64,000 nucleotides of DNA from Lepturacanthus savala (GCA_030544235.1 CM060464.1:25872152-25936151), one strand, 5' to 3'; counted from the first letter of the stretch, positions 21,563-35,200 are shown. The notes: generated by a model from the sequence alone, not told the origin. Numbers and translations: made by a program.

Positions 21563-24500
21563 TCAGAAGGTTAGGACTGTGCGGATACTGCAATGAGAGA
21601 AAAAGCAAAATGATAAAGAGACATTCAACATTCAGAGTCAAAAGAACAACAGAAAGCAACACAAGAAAATACAACTACAGAACCTAACTTGGAAATGCAA
21701 CAAACTGCTCTTCTCACCTTTTTCCAGCATGCATGAGGTCAAATCCCTCATTAATCTTCTCGAAGGGAAGAGTGTGGGTCACAAACTCATCCACTTTTAA
21801 CTTCTTATTCATGTAGTCTTCCACCAGTTTAGGAACACTCTCCACACTCTTCCAACCTGAGGGTGAATACCAAACCCAGTTATTAACACATGTTGCATGC
21901 TGACCCTAAAGTTTTAAAAAACAGGTTATGTATTCTAGTTGTTCCATGTCCATCTCAAGGCTAATTAAGTATAATTACAAATATAAACAAGAATAAATCA
22001 TCATCTGAGATATTGTTTTTGTTTTTGTAGTAGTATGTAGTAGAAGCTGCAGTTAAAGGTCAGCCCAAGTCTTGCACTTTATTTCTAATGAAATGACTTA
22101 AAACATGAAATATTTGTATAACACTTTGTAACAATTAGAAAAACACAATAAAGACAAAAACAAATCAAAACTTAAATTAAGAAGCCATGCATCTAAAGTA
22201 CATCCTAAAATGCCAGGGAAAATGGATGCGTTTTGAGGCGGAACTTAAAAATGGGAAGTGTGTGGGGGCAGCTCCTTCCAGTCACACTGATTTGATTGCA
22301 CAGTGGAAAAGAACTACCTTCAGTCTCAAACTAAAATTATGCCAAGTTAAAACTGCAGCCAGACAACAATTAGGATTTAATGGCATTTAGCAGAATTTAG
22401 CAAAACAGATTTGGCTGAAATGTTCTATAATTACCCAATTACCTTAGATGGAGACATTTTTATCTACATGGGGAGCGGGTCTCCCTCTGTGAGGCTGCTG
22501 TGTTTCTACAGTTGTCCAGAACAGTCAACCCAACTCTAGAGATGGCATTTCATGGTTTTCATGACTGCTGTAGGTTCTCTTCCATGCTTCGTTGTAATCT
22601 GCATACCCGCCCCTAGATGCCGCCAGAGGCACTGTACTTTAAAACCTTTCTAACGAAGAACCTGGGGCAGCGACTCACCTCCGAAAGCCGTGCCCCGCCA
22701 CACTCGGCCTGTCACCAGCTGGAACGGTCTGGTCGAGATCTCCTGTCCAGCGCCAGCTACGCCGATAATGACGCTTTCACCCCATCCTTTATGGCACGCC
22801 TCCAGAGCCGCTCTCTGAAATATTAAAATAGTCTTGGTTTTGTGTTGTGACGACGCTTCTACCCATTTAATACATTATCTGCCATCTATGTCTGTAAACT
22901 GCATAAATGGCTGCTGGTTTCTCACCGTAACATATAAACACAAAAGGAAGTCTCACCATGATTTGCACGTTTCCGATGCACTCAAAGGAATAGTCTACAC
23001 CCCCGTCAGTCATCTCCACCAGAACTTCCTGGATGGGCTTGCTGTGGTCCTTCGGGTTCACGTATTCAGTGGCTCCAAACTCCTTGGCTTTCTCAAACTT
23101 TGCAGGGTTGATGTCCACACCGATGATCCTGGTTGCCCCGGCAACCTTACAGCCCATAATAACAGCCAAGCCGACAGCTCCGAGGCCAAACACAGCACAT
23201 GTGGAACCAGGCTCAACCTGAGTATGCACAAAGCAGTATAAGATAGTTAGAATTTAAATACTACAAATAGAAAATCTAAATTTGAAAATGGTGAATGCGG
23301 AGCTGGTTTTTCTCAACTTCTCTTATTTGACAATTATTTTCTCTTCTTTCTCTCTCTTTCTCCTCTTTAACTTTAACTTAAAAAGTTATCTACAAGCTCC
23401 CAGTCCTATTACCTTATAAAGAGGTTTTACTCATCAAACACTAACTTTTAAGGTTAAAAACAACACGTTTAAAGATTCCCTTCATGTACACATCAAATAT
23501 GACTAAACATTGCCAACATTTGCAGTGCTTTACATCGCTTCTTTTAGCTCCTGCATCAAAAACTTCTTCTGCAAGAGCTCTGAACAATAAAAGAAGTCAG
23601 TCTCGTTGCAAGATCTGCAGCCTGTGATGAACCCACCTTGGCAGTGTTAAGAGCAGCACCATAGCCCGTGGAAATGCCACATCCAAGAAGGCACACTTTA
23701 TCCATCGGAGCTTTCTCATTGACCTTGGCCAGAGAGATGTCCGCTACAACGGTGTACTCCGAGAAGGTGCTGGTCCCCATGAAGTGAAACACTTGCTTCC
23801 CTTTGCAAGTGAAGCGTGAGGTCTTGTCAGGCAGCAGGCCTTGGCCCTGGGTCACTCTGGAGGAAGAACAGGGAGAGTTTCTCTTAAAGTGCATATGATA
23901 AAAGTCTGCTGTGGACATCGATGCAGAGCAGAGTTTGTCTCAATTTGAGCTGGGATTTGCTGGTCCTGGGGCGGGGCGCCTGAGGTGGCGAGTTCAACTA
24001 TTGCACCACAAAAAAACAAAAAACATACATGTAAAAATGACTTTAAATCAACATTACCTAATTTTCTGGCAAAGGTTGGTCTTGGGGTTTTTGCAGAATT
24101 TGCATTCGCCACATTGTGGCACGTACAATGGGACGACAGTATCACCTTGGCAAAGGAGAATTTAACATAATTCAAATTATACAGGAGACACTTTGCTTTA
24201 ACACAGCATTACAAAAAAAAGTTCCAATGTCTAGTTTCACAGCTTCTTACCGGGCTTGAATTTAGTGACCCCCTCACCGACACTCTCCACCGTCCCAGCA
24301 CCCTCATGGCCCAAGATAACAGGGAAAAGGCCCTCAGGGTCACTGCCACTCAGAGTGTAAGCATCTGTGTGACACACTCCTGTGGCAAAGATCTGACACA
24401 CATTTCAGCGTCATGTCAGACCATGTGCAATTTAAAACATTACACAACGTTTGACGTATCATCACATTATTTTAATTAATAAGTTGAATGAAGTCAACAT

Positions 24501-24757
24501 CTAGTTTTTAAAACTTAAAAATAGTGCTATGTTTGAGGCTTTGAAACGATTATCAAAGTATTTGTAATGTAGAGAGAGTTAAAATAATGGGATGACAAAA
24601 GCCAGATTAATTCTAAACTCCTCACAGCTGACCCTTTTACCTTAATTCGAACTTCATGGGCCTTCGGTGGGGCTACCTCGACCTCTTCAATGGAAAGAGG
24701 TTTACCAGGTTCCCAGGCCACAGCAGCCTTACACTTGATCACCTGCAAGCAAAAAAA

Positions 24758-24811
<54 letters not shown>

Positions 24812-25274
24812 AACTATAAACAGAAAAATACCCACAGCTTTAGAGTGGCGGTGTGGTTTGTATAGTGAAGTCTTTGACCTGTTTCCAGGCTTATATAAGA
24901 CCAGACAATAGTCCTAGTTATTACACAGTTTTAATTTCCTCGCGTTTCTGGGCGAGACTTGCTTTTTCAAACGTTAACTTTTCAACCACAGAAGCTTTCA
25001 TGTTCTTCTACTCACGCGCTTAACCAACCATGAATATTAACTAAAGAAAATGCCTCTCGCTCTGTAAATCCCAGCGACGCCTGATTGGCCAAAGATCAGA
25101 AGTAGCGGAACACTGTTTCTTTGTACTCGTTCCTTGAAGTACACGTGAATGCACATTAGTTGTTTTTCTGCGCTACAAACGCCTCACCGACACATACACA
25201 TAACACCGACGCAATAAAGAGATTTCTTGCCTATTTTAGCAGTACAATGAACTTACTTTCCCAGCTGTCTCCAT
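21563..25274 (-). CDS. adh5: class III alcohol dehydrogenase / S-(hydroxymethyl)glutathione dehydrogenase
   Basis: Zinc enzyme of the cytosol. It oxidises S-hydroxymethylglutathione (formaldehyde removal) and reduces S-nitrosoglutathione with NADH. Exons in transcript order: 25274-25257, 24742-24641, 24392-24251, 24145-24058, 23856-23637, 23217-22957, 22814-22679, 21856-21718, 21587-21563. The total is 1131 nt, 376 aa (human 374), all GT-AG. Visible motifs: catalytic-zinc CHTD and GHEGAG; structural-zinc CGECKFCKNPKTNLC; the third catalytic-zinc ligand in CLLGCGISTGYG; Rossmann GLGAVGL and the NAD-selecting Asp in GVDINP. The Arg that class III uses for glutathione-adduct carboxylates is present just after the lobe (CQKIR, codon split by intron 4). 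Together these identify class III. It is next to eif4e, as in other vertebrates. Confidence 0.96.
24761..24811. repeat. (TA)n(TG)n microsatellite in adh5 intron 1
   Basis: A TA run changes into TG just upstream of the exon 2 acceptor side. Confidence 0.95.
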
Positions 25275-27112
25275 GTTCTCCGCTGCAGCACGAGAGGAAG
25301 GGGCGGGGCGCGGCCGTAAAGGAGTTATCGTCGTCTGGACCAATCAGAAACGAGAACAGCGGAGGCGAAGCGGAAGCGACGCGTGCAAGAGAGCGAGGCG
25401 CGGCAGGAAAAAAAGACTGGCCGAGTTTTAAATTCACAGTATTTCTTTAATTAAACAATAGCTCTTAAACATCATGGTAGGGCCGTGCCGCCTATAGGGG
25501 AGGTTAGGCAGTTTTTTATAGATAAACTTTTCGAAAAATTAGACAATTAAATTTAAAATGGTCCAAACGCAACGCAACTACAGTGACAGTTATAGCACTT
25601 ACAAGCTAGCATTAGCTCATTAGCCGTTATGCTACTTAACGTCAATACTACTGCGTCATAGCTGCTTATTTTTAGGAATACAGTCCACATTTAGTTGGAG
25701 TTAACTTATCTTGTAATAGTCGGGGATCCACAGGCCCAAAAGCTCTTGAAAATGAATTGAACCTGATATGTCAGGCTATGTTTTTGTTTGTTTTAACTAA
25801 TAGATATCACCTGAAACTGACATGAAACTTCCTCAGTTAAACACAGTTTTTTGAGTTTATTGGAAATCTTTTATCACTACATACAAAGAAATTCTGTAAA
25901 AAAAAAAATCAGTTTTTGCCATGTTTTTAAGAACAAAATGTTATTTAATGATGGTTTCACAATCAGCAGATATTAGATTAATATGAAAAAGCCCAGTTTG
26001 TCAAATATATGTATGTTCTCTTTTTTAAATGCGCTGCTGAAGTATCTTTCCCCAGCAAGTGATGCAGAGGTCCCCTCTACCTCAGCACAACCTGACAGTG
26101 GTATTTATTAGTGTAGTAATGTATGTAACAAGTTATTGTGTGCAATACATTTTACTTTTTGTTTTTATATGTGTTTGCACTAGTTTCTATTATCTATATT
26201 TATCTATTTTATATTATTTGCTTCAGGTATTTCAGGGTATTTTTTATATAGTATTTTTTTAGTGTAGTAATTGTAGTAACATGTGTAACATGTTAGTGTG
26301 CAATACTTCCTTTATTACTATTTGTTTATACTGTCTTTATACAATAAATCAAAACAAATTGTTATCCCATTTCTGTGTATTTGTTACAATGGGGGTGGGG
26401 TGGGGGGAGCATATATTTTGTCTAAGGCACTACGTTGTTCAGGAACAGCCCTGCATCATGGCGTACATTATTTTATGCAGGTGCATATGAAATGTAAAAA
26501 AGTTAAAATTAATAAATAACTTACTATAGGAAATAAAGGGTTAGAGCTCTTTGAGTAAGTAATGTGAAGTTTATTACTTTTTTTAAAAGCCTTTAAGCCT
26601 TTATATGAGGACGAAATTCAGTAGGAACTACACAAAACTGTTGTAGCAATACTGTTAATATTGAAAATGTTAACCAGGAAGTCATATTTGCTCTTATCCA
26701 TGAGGAGTCCATAAACGAGAAACCTTTGGGTAAAGCAAGTCATGTAAGGCTTCAGAAAGCATACATTAGAATAATATATGACCTATAGGTTTAATATCAC
26801 AATACTTTATATCCATAACTGTAAGGTGTTAAAAGGTAACCCTCATTTTGGGCAGGCAGCAGTCCTACACTAAAATATCTAGCTCATGAAACAGCAAAAA
26901 CCTAAAAGCTGTGGACCAAATTCAACCTTTTATTTTTTGTATATATATATTTTTTAAATACCATTATTTTACTGCACCCTTTCCAGTTTGTGTCAAGCTG
27001 TGCTTGTAACCCTTGGCATTGTGTATTTTTTTTTTTTTTTGTTACTGGTTTAATGTATTTGTGGTCATTGAATGCTAATTATTTATAAAGAAGTTGAAAA
27101 AGAAGATCTTAC
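25275..27112. other. non-coding stretch upstream of adh5
   Basis: The first 200 bases are GC-rich with CpGs and two CCAAT/ATTGG-type boxes (for example 'ctgattggcc', 'accaatcag') flanking the adh5 start region. The rest is AT-rich. Further exons of the unidentified minus-strand gene (27113-28094) should lie here, but I could not support any. Confidence 0.5.
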
Positions 27113-28094
27113 CTCAATCAGAAGCAAGTCAAACATCTGGAAAATCCCCCATTTAGTTGTATTAACACTTAGACACTGATATAACCCAAGGTTAGATGAA
27201 GAAGTTCATTTGCGACGTAATACAGCAACTAAACTTTCTTAAAAAAAAAGAAAAAACTCCCCCCACTGATGAAACAGTGAGATGTAATTGAAAAGGATAC
27301 TATTGTTTATATTATTTAGTATGCAGTGGTAAAAACCAGAGAATGTACTGCTATTATAAGAAATGTTTTATAGTGTGATCTTTGCTGTGTTCCAAATACA
27401 TTCATGCTACCCCCCCCCCCCCCCCAATTCTAAACAGTGCTGTTGGTCAATTGATGGAAATAGAGAAACTGCACTGCACTTTTAGTTTGACTTCTTGTAC
27501 ACCATCTGCAAAACACAAAAACTGGCATATAGTTAGTTTACTGTGCACTAGCATATCATGTGGAACATAGATTCAGTATTATGACTGTCAACTAATTGCA
27601 GACCAGGTTTATTCTTGCAAACCATTATAAAACACTTCTAATACCACCTCCAGATAGTACTTATATTCTCCTTCATAATGCTTTAATGTTTCTTACAAGA
27701 CCTGAGAATTTAAAACAGACACCTTTACAAAGTATCTTTTAATCAAATTTAACAAAAAATGAGACAAAATTATGTTGCTGGGATATTTTTTTTAAAAATA
27801 ATTATGAGTATTAAAACTTTTTAGCTAAGAAAGCATACAAAAGGTATTTGATTACTCACATTTTTTCCATATTGAACAGAGGTAATTAATGGAAGTTTCT
27901 CAATGTCTTGAAATTCTAATCCAAGTGCAGACATGTCTGACAACTGAACACTAACATAGTTAGCACAGGATAATGATGTCTGTTCACAAAGGAACTCCTC
28001 TGCAACAGGCTGAAAAGGATCCCTCTTTGTTAAACTCAGGCATACATATGAACCTTTTAAATAAAAATCATCAAGGTCCATCAATCATTCAAAA
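27113..28094 (-). CDS. unidentified gene, two supported exons (partial)
   Basis: Exon A (28094-27860) follows a good acceptor (TTTTTCTACCAG) and has an in-frame stop before the first ATG at 28081. It encodes 74 residues from MDLDDFYLKGSYV to ITSVQYGKN and ends at a GTGAGT donor in phase 0. Exon B (27136-27113) is 24 nt with a TTTTCCAG acceptor and GTAAGA donor, encoding MFDLLLIE in the same phase. The presence of an acceptor before the ATG implies a 5' untranslated exon further right, inside or beyond gar1. I do not recognise the protein. Later exons were not found. It lies only 168 bases past the gar1 stop on the same strand, so it could also be an alternative 3' end of gar1 transcripts. Confidence 0.45.
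27411..27426. repeat. poly-C run
   Basis: About 16 consecutive C residues; a homopolymer within the large intron between the two exons of the unidentified gene. Confidence 0.9.
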
Positions 28095-28248
28095 CTGGTA
28101 GAAAAACAAAATAAAAGCACAAGTGAATAGAGGCAAAGTCCACTTTCTTATAGTGAGTCCAACTAGCCAGGCTCTGGCATGCTGTACCACCCTCTCCTCT
28201 TGTGTAGCACAAGACTGACAAAAATCACACCAGACCATCACCATCCGA

Positions 28249-30563
28249 TCATCTCCCGCCTAAATGTGAACAAATAAATGACACAGGTAGGCGTTAGAGA
28301 CTATAATTATATGTTAGAGAAACAACACTTGAAAATATGTCTATATCACAGAAAATGCACAAACCTCTGAATCCACGTCCCCTTCCACCTCCTCTGAAGC
28401 CTCCTCCACGTCCGCCACCGCCAAATCCTCCACCCCTGCCGCCTCCACCTCCTCTACCGCCTCGAAATCCACCTGAAAAAAATGACAAAATGATCAATTT
28501 TCTCCTTCAAATCATTATCTTAATATTCTAAAAAAAAAATCCACATCAATTAATAGATTATGTCTAAGTGACTAATTGTGGGGTGGGGGAATCAAAAAGT
28601 ATTTATCGTCTTCACAATAATCAACAATATACACCAGGATTAACTGAAGTAAAACAATAAATTGAGATGCATCACCTCCACGACCACCTCCACGACCCCC
28701 TCTACCCCCACCCCGGCCTCCTCGTGGTGGACCCTTCTCTCCTGGTGGCCTAGGGAGGAATCTCTGCAGGGGGAGGAGCTTCATTGGATCTATGTAGAAC
28801 TAAAAAAAAAATTAAGCAATTTACTTTCAATTCAGTACTCCGAGACAGTGAAATTCAAAAAAGGATAATGTACAAAGTTATGCAGGTTCCCCTCATACCT
28901 TCTGTAACTTCTTGAATGAAGCAGCCTTCATATTGTCAGAAAGTTTGACTGAAAAGTACTGCAGGAATGAGTTGAGGAATGAACCAGATGACAAGCAGCA
29001 GCAATTTTATTACACCTGCAGTAGTTGGCTTTTTTATACAAAGATTATTTGAGAGATTCAGAGACTGAAATGACAACAAAAGAAAGGATACGAAGTCTCG
29101 CAGTTGGCCGAATATCTCATCCACCTTGCCTATCTGCTCCTTGTTTTCCAAGTACACCGGAGCGTTGAAGTAGGGAACTTTGTTTTCGTCTGTTGTACAT
29201 TTACACACAATGTCATCCTCACATGGATGCATGAACTCCCCCAGTGCTGCAGAGTGAAAGGACACAGATAGTTAGGCTCAGGGCTTATGTCTGTCTGAGT
29301 GTTAGAAAAGCAGTACATAAGAGCAACCCATCCAGGTACTTTGACTTTGCATCATGCACACAGTATATTTGACACTTTGGAAAAAAAAGGAAAAAAGATC
29401 GCCTTCCGTGTATATCTGGACAACTGAAGTGCATGTAAACACATTACTCCCAAAATGCAATTGGACTTTATTTCCTGCATGTATACACCTTAATCAGAGT
29501 TCAACTAGGCAATGTAAGATCCAAGAAAGCCTTTATAGAACAAAGATACACTCACAGGATCTTATCTGCACAATAAGTAAGGTGTCCTTTACATATAAAA
29601 TGAAAAAAGCTGTGTGATTATCCATCTTCTTGTTAAAAAATGATGCAGTTGTGCTATGCCCCAGTTGACTGTTTATAACATGACGATGTAATAGGTCAAC
29701 TGGAAAAGGGCTCATATTAACCTGTTGAAACTACATACATCATCTCTAGTGTTGATGAGGACACATTCCTGTCAGCAATTTGGTTTGCTCCGTTGCATGT
29801 AAACTGTGACAAGGACAGCAGTCCAATTAGACACCAAAACCTGATTGTTGAGCATGAAAACGCACTGATTGTTAAACTATTGTTGTATGTTAAACTATTA
29901 TTTTTGTCATCAATTTATCTGTCAATTTCACAGAATAATCAAATAGTTGTAGAAAATGCCAAAAAATACTGACATTATCTTTCAGTGTTTTCCAGAGCCT
30001 TTGAAAATCTTTCCCCCCTTAAAATGGCTTAAAGCAATGATTGTATGATAATAAAGTTGATCTAGTGAAAGTTTACACATTGAAAATATTGTAGACTCGG
30101 CATATATAGGCTCATGTATTTTATATGGACTGCTGTCTTTTTTGTACTGTAAGCTACTTGTGCATCGGATCATGCATTGTGTACGTTTTATACTTTTGTG
30201 ATGTATGTAGTGACTGAACACACAATGTTACTACTAGTTGGTAACTAGGAGACAATGGAGCTTCACATTGATTGCATTAATTTTACACTGGTCCACTTCA
30301 ACATAAGAGCACAGGAAGATCACTTCTCTCACTACCACATTTCCAGCATTAACTGGTTTGGGATTTTTTTTTTTGATCGTACCAACAACATGCTCTGGAG
30401 GTCCGTAGTCGTTAAATCCACCTCTGCCGCCACCACCTCCCCGTCCAAATCCACCACCTCTGCCTCCTCTGAATCCCCCCCCTCCTCCTCTGCCTCCTCC
30501 ACCTCTGCCTCCACCACCACGATTAAACCCTCCGCCTCGTCCACCTCCTCCTCTGAAAGACAT
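28249..30563 (-). CDS. gar1: H/ACA ribonucleoprotein complex subunit GAR1
   Basis: Core protein of H/ACA small nucleolar RNPs, which pseudouridylate rRNA and snRNA; also part of telomerase RNP. It acts in the nucleolus and Cajal bodies. Exons in transcript order: 30563-30383, 29246-29092, 28958-28899, 28799-28676, 28472-28365, 28259-28249. The total is 639 nt, 212 aa (human 217), with phases closing at a TGA. An N-terminal Gly/Arg-rich box begins MSFRGGGGRGGGF. The central Gar1/Naf1 beta-barrel follows (LGEFMHPCEDDIVCKC, PVYLENKEQIGKVDEIFGQL, VKLSDNMKAASFKKLQKFYI, LPLQRFLPRPPGEKGPPRG), then a second RGG box ending FRGGR. An acceptor at 30579 before the ATG and a donor at 30887 indicate a 5' UTR intron. 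No AATAAA is seen before about 27613, so the 3' UTR may overlap the next unit. Confidence 0.95.
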
Positions 30564-30887
30564 GTTTACTTCAAACTCTCTGTAAGAAAGAAGACGAAAA
30601 CAGACATGAAGTCAGAACGGCATGAAATAAAAGAACTAGTTAAATATTGCGATGCGATTTAACAGGAGTCAACACAATGTGGATTCAGGTCATAAGTTGC
30701 AGCTAACAAGCTAACACGCAAGCTAATTTCAGTCATTTTAACTAGATAATTCAAGCAAAAAAAGAAAACCGCCGACATGATATGCATTCGCGTCAAACGA
30801 TAAACGTCAACAGAAGTCTATAACGCTATCTACACACGGTTAACGGAAAATACTCACAAATATAAACAGCTAGCAGCTGCTACTTAC

Positions 30888-30960
30888 ACTACAAGTAGCT
30901 TCCATGCGACGACAGCACGTGTGACCACACTTTGCCGTAAAGGTATCCACTAGTGTCGCA
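30888..30960 (-). promoter_or_regulatory. likely gar1 5' untranslated exon and start region
   Basis: A GTAAGTAG donor at 30887 follows a short exon ending ACTTGTAGT, which pairs with the acceptor at 30579. The area upstream is CpG-containing and unique. The transcription start is inferred. Confidence 0.4.
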
Positions 30961-30999
30961 CTCGCCGACACTGTCGTAAAGTCACACATCTATGGTTCC

Positions 31000-32160
31000 T
31001 GATTCCACGTCACGAGCGTAAACAGTCAACGCTGTGAACTTTAACGCATGGATGTATATTTAATTATTTATTTGATTCCACATTACAAAATGTATTTTAA
31101 TCCAATTTAATAAATGTGATGTTTACACAAATCCATTTACATATGTGAATGACTTTATTTATATAATAATTTCTACACTATAATTTTGAATTACTATACA
31201 CACTATATTTATTAATGTTATATAAATACATATCTATATAGGAGAGATAGGAAGCTGTAATTTCAATGATGTGCAATGTCGTGAAGGAGTTTTATTTATG
31301 ATCCATGCTGACTTGTTAATATAATACTGGAGATAAAATAATAACATCTGTGATCACGAGTTTGTTTTTTTAATTACTTTATATATACCTCTGTATAATT
31401 CCGGTCTGTAGAATTCCTTGCTAAAAATGACTAGAAAGAGGCTGCTGGAAACTGTCCGAATTGTTTGGTGATAACGACCTTTTAGCTGTTTGCCACGTGC
31501 CAGAAAAAAAAAAGATTAAAGAAGAAATGAATCAAACTCGTTTGATTCACCCGACACCGCCTCCTGGTATCATGAAATTCTTCTTTAATGGTGCTGCGTT
31601 CATGTAGCGTCGGATATTTAATTTTCAGAAAGAATAATTTACAACTCGAGTCGAAAAAATACCCACATTGATTTTTGTTTTGACAGGCCTACGCGAGATG
31701 ACAACGAAAATAAATGTTTTGTTTTATGGTAACACACTTTATCTTTTAAAATACTCCTATGCACAATGCCATATAATTTATTACAGCAAACACAGAGAAA
31801 TACAAATGCCTGTCAGCTAAATCGGTATTTGAGTGTTTTTATATGTTAATGCAAATAATGTAATAATAATGTACTGGTGTAGCAACATGTTTTGGACTAA
31901 ATCACTCATATAAAGCTGGAAACAGATCGACGTGTTGTTTATAGTCACTTTCAGTAATTAAATGATCTTATTTCCACTCGGGCGTTATTGCTAAATTACG
32001 ATTTAAATGAAATACCTGAACACACCGCAGTCGACAATCAACTGGCACGTGATCTAGCAAGTGGGAGGTTCAGTTGAACTCATGAACATATTCTAGAACT
32101 TACAGGTCTTTTTATCCGTGATGCCACTGCTTACTCCAGCGTCGATGTAATATGACAATT
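31000..32160. other. intergenic DNA between gar1 and the second ADH gene
   Basis: AT-rich unique sequence separating two divergently transcribed genes. I see no exon or clear repeat. A heat-shock-like TTCTAGAA lies near 32090. Confidence 0.55.
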
Positions 32161-32186
32161 TCAACTGCAACTGGGCGTGGGGCGGA

Positions 32187-32194
32187 TTAAATAC
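32187..32194 (+). promoter_or_regulatory. TATA-like box of the second ADH gene
   Basis: ATTAAATA follows a GC-box-like GGGCGTGGGGCGG and lies about 50 bases before the ATG at 32244. This is compatible with a short 5' UTR. Confidence 0.4.
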
Positions 32195-32243
32195 TCGCTA
32201 TCCTTATTGTTTTGTCAAATATGCTGCAGGACGTGGCTCAGTA

Positions 32244-35200
32244 ATGTCAACAACGGGGAAGGCAAGAAACAACTAGTTTTGTAGTTTTGAATACTAATGC
32301 ACTGAGGCTAATGTTACGTTGATTCTCTTAATTCTGTGTGACCTTCTATGGTTAACGCCCAGTTTAATGTGGAACAATGCTTACATATATTCTCCTGGTA
32401 TCTCCTTGTTAATCCAGCCCAGGTGGACCACAGGCACACATTACACGTCTGTTTCTTTTTCAGGTGATCACATGCAAGGCAGCCATTGCCTGGGAGCCAG
32501 GGAAGCCTCTTTCCATTGAGGAGGTGGAGGTGGCCCCACCGAAGGTGCATGAAGTCCGCATTAAGGTCAGCTGCTCCTCCTCACTTAGTCTGAATATAAT
32601 CCTCAGGGTTAAAAGATGTTATCTTTTCACCTGTAATGATGTTAATTATTTGGTGTTGCGTAGATAGATAGTGTTAAATATTGTCAGAATGATACACACA
32701 GCTTACAATAACCACCACAATAGTTATACATCTCCCTCAGTGACAACTTTACTAAGGCTGAGTTTCAAAGTCCTCCCAGCAATCAAAGTCCTGATCCCTG
32801 ACAGACTTAACTGGTATCAGCTGTAAGTGACTCAGTGTGGGATGGGTTTAAATGGTATGAAGAGGAATGTGACGCCACTTTCAAGCTTTCATGTGACTTT
32901 GACAACTGACAGCTGATCATCTTGTTGTTACTTGCTGGTTTGGGGCTTGTTATTCTTACACAATACCTTACTCACAGAAGGCGCCGTCATCCAGATTTCA
33001 TCATTTTACAAGCTCTTGCGGTACACACTGGCAACTGGTACCCAAGAAACTCTAATAGTTTAATTTTATAATAAATAATTTATAAATTGTTTTCAGTTGT
33101 AAAATTGTGTCAGATGTTGAAGTTGCCAAATGCTGATCGGAGAAAAAAAAAACAAAAACATTTCACTTCCATCATTTTGTTTCTTCTCTATTGTTGTGAA
33201 ATTTGCATAAACAAAGTACATCTGGTTCATAAAGATATCAAGTGATTCCAGATGCCTATTTGCACAGATAGTTGCCACGAGTGTGTGCCACACTGACTGG
33301 GAAGTCCTGTATGAGATGGGAAAAGGGATGAAGAGTAGACCTTTCCCACTGGTTCTCGGCCATGAAGCAGCAGGAGAAGTGGAGAGTGTTGGCCCAGAAG
33401 TCACAAAATTCTCACCAGGTAAATCATAGGCCTACACCCCATAATGGTCAAGTTGGGTTTGGCCTCATTCCTATTTGTTTCTGAGCGAAACCCTTCTTTT
33501 ATTCCTTTTTTTGTTGTTTTCACAGGGGATAAAGTTATTCCTCTTTTTCTGCCGCAGTGTGGGGAATGCAAACTATGTCAGAGTCCTAAAACCAATCGCT
33601 GCATGAAGAACTGGTGATTTAAACATTTTTCACCACATTTTAACATGTATAACTTTACCATACTCACATTCACTTCTGTATTCATAGTGTTTTCATTTTG
33701 TCTTTGTTCCTTTCATGTATATTTCAGGGTAAATATGCAAGCGGGGTTATTGGCTGATGGAAGAAGCAGGATAAGTTGTAAGGGGCGGCAGGTATACCAG
33801 TTTTTGGGTGTCAGCTCTTTCTCCCAGTACACTGTGGTTCCCGACACCTCACTTGCAAAGATAAGGGTCGATGCACCACTGGACAAAGTGTGTCTACTCG
33901 GCTGTGGTGTCTCTACCGGGTACGGTGCTGCTGTTAACACAGGCAAGGTGAGCGGGTACAAATGTTCATTATACACTTGAACAATAAGTTGAATTCTCAT
34001 CCTCTCTTATGTGATGGTGGTTACTCTGTACAGACTCTCAGAGCCTGAGGATTGCTGATGAAACAAATTAATAAAGATTATTCTACTACTGTGGTTAATT
34101 TATGAATGATTAACACAGTGGCAAAAATCCTATTTCATTGATGGGGGGACAATAAGAAGTAAATTTACAGAGAATAATCTCCGGAGGGGACATGGAAAAC
34201 AATAAATATTAAATACTAACTTAAAATAAATTAATAATAAAATTGTATGTTAATGTTTTACACAATGGTATTAAAAGTAATAAAAGTAGTTATAGTAGTG
34301 TTCTATATTTAGTAGGGGTGGCACAGTTCATGAAAAAAACGTAACCGTTCGGTTCGCATGTCACAGTCCAATACCTATTTGCACCGTTCCGGCATGCGCA
34401 TTGTGTACGTGCCTCTGGCATGTAAAGCAGGGTCATATGGCCTAAAAACAAAATCTTTTTTTAAAAAAATCCGATTTTAATCGATTTTTCTCTGCCCTAA
34501 TCAAAAGCAACTAAGAGATGATGAATAAACAAGTTTAAAACAAGTTTTAAGTTTATTTTTAAGTTTATTTATTTTTTTGCTTGTGAATCTACAGTGTTTG
34601 GTTGCATCCCACTAACTTAACCGTGTAGAGCGTTGCAGCGGGTTAGTTACGCTTTTGACGCTCGTGTGCAAAAAACATTGTCACTGCAAGTAGGTCTTGC
34701 CTCTTGACACATAATGTGGACAAACTCATTTTCTTGCAGAAGAAAATGAAAATTAAGTGAACAAATGAGTGTTTAAATAGTGCAGTGTGTTTGATCTTCA
34801 TGCAACATTTTATATGGATTGCCAGTACTTTTTTTGTTTTTAATAAGTTTTCAAGTTGTTTTCATAAATCCAACCGTGCCTTCTGAAATACTGCACTCTC
34901 GGAAAAAAAGCACATCATTTCTTGTAGTCTAGATGTCACTAAATGATAGTACACAGTCCTTTTTTGTAAAAATAAAGAAAAAACATGTTGAAATCATCAA
35001 TGTCCCCACTCTTGCTGTATCAAAATATCAGCTAGCTTTCAGAGATGGTTCCAATGACATCAACCATCAAATAATATATCAAATTCAATTTGTATGATTA
35101 TTATGACATTATATTAAGATTTTACATTTCATTAGATTATTATACTTTGTATCATCTTATGGCCTTTTAAATGTTGTAACCTGTTATTGTGGATTTTTAA

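Noticed and set aside
25160..25450. 96-codon plus-strand frame over the adh5 start region
   Set aside because: Lies across the adh5 first exon and promoter in antisense; composition-driven, no domain.
26059..26519. Hydrophobic plus-strand frames (67-73 codons)
   Set aside because: AT-rich sequence gives Phe/Tyr/Ile/Leu-rich translations by chance; no conserved motif.
30255..30662. Plus-strand Ser/Thr-rich frame opposite gar1 exon 1 (also 28337-28531, 28662-28868, 30332-30544)
   Set aside because: Antisense or off-frame readings of the Gly/Arg codons of gar1.
32314..32550. Minus-strand frame over ADH exon 2
   Set aside because: Antisense of a well-supported exon; the same shadow appears opposite adh5 exons.
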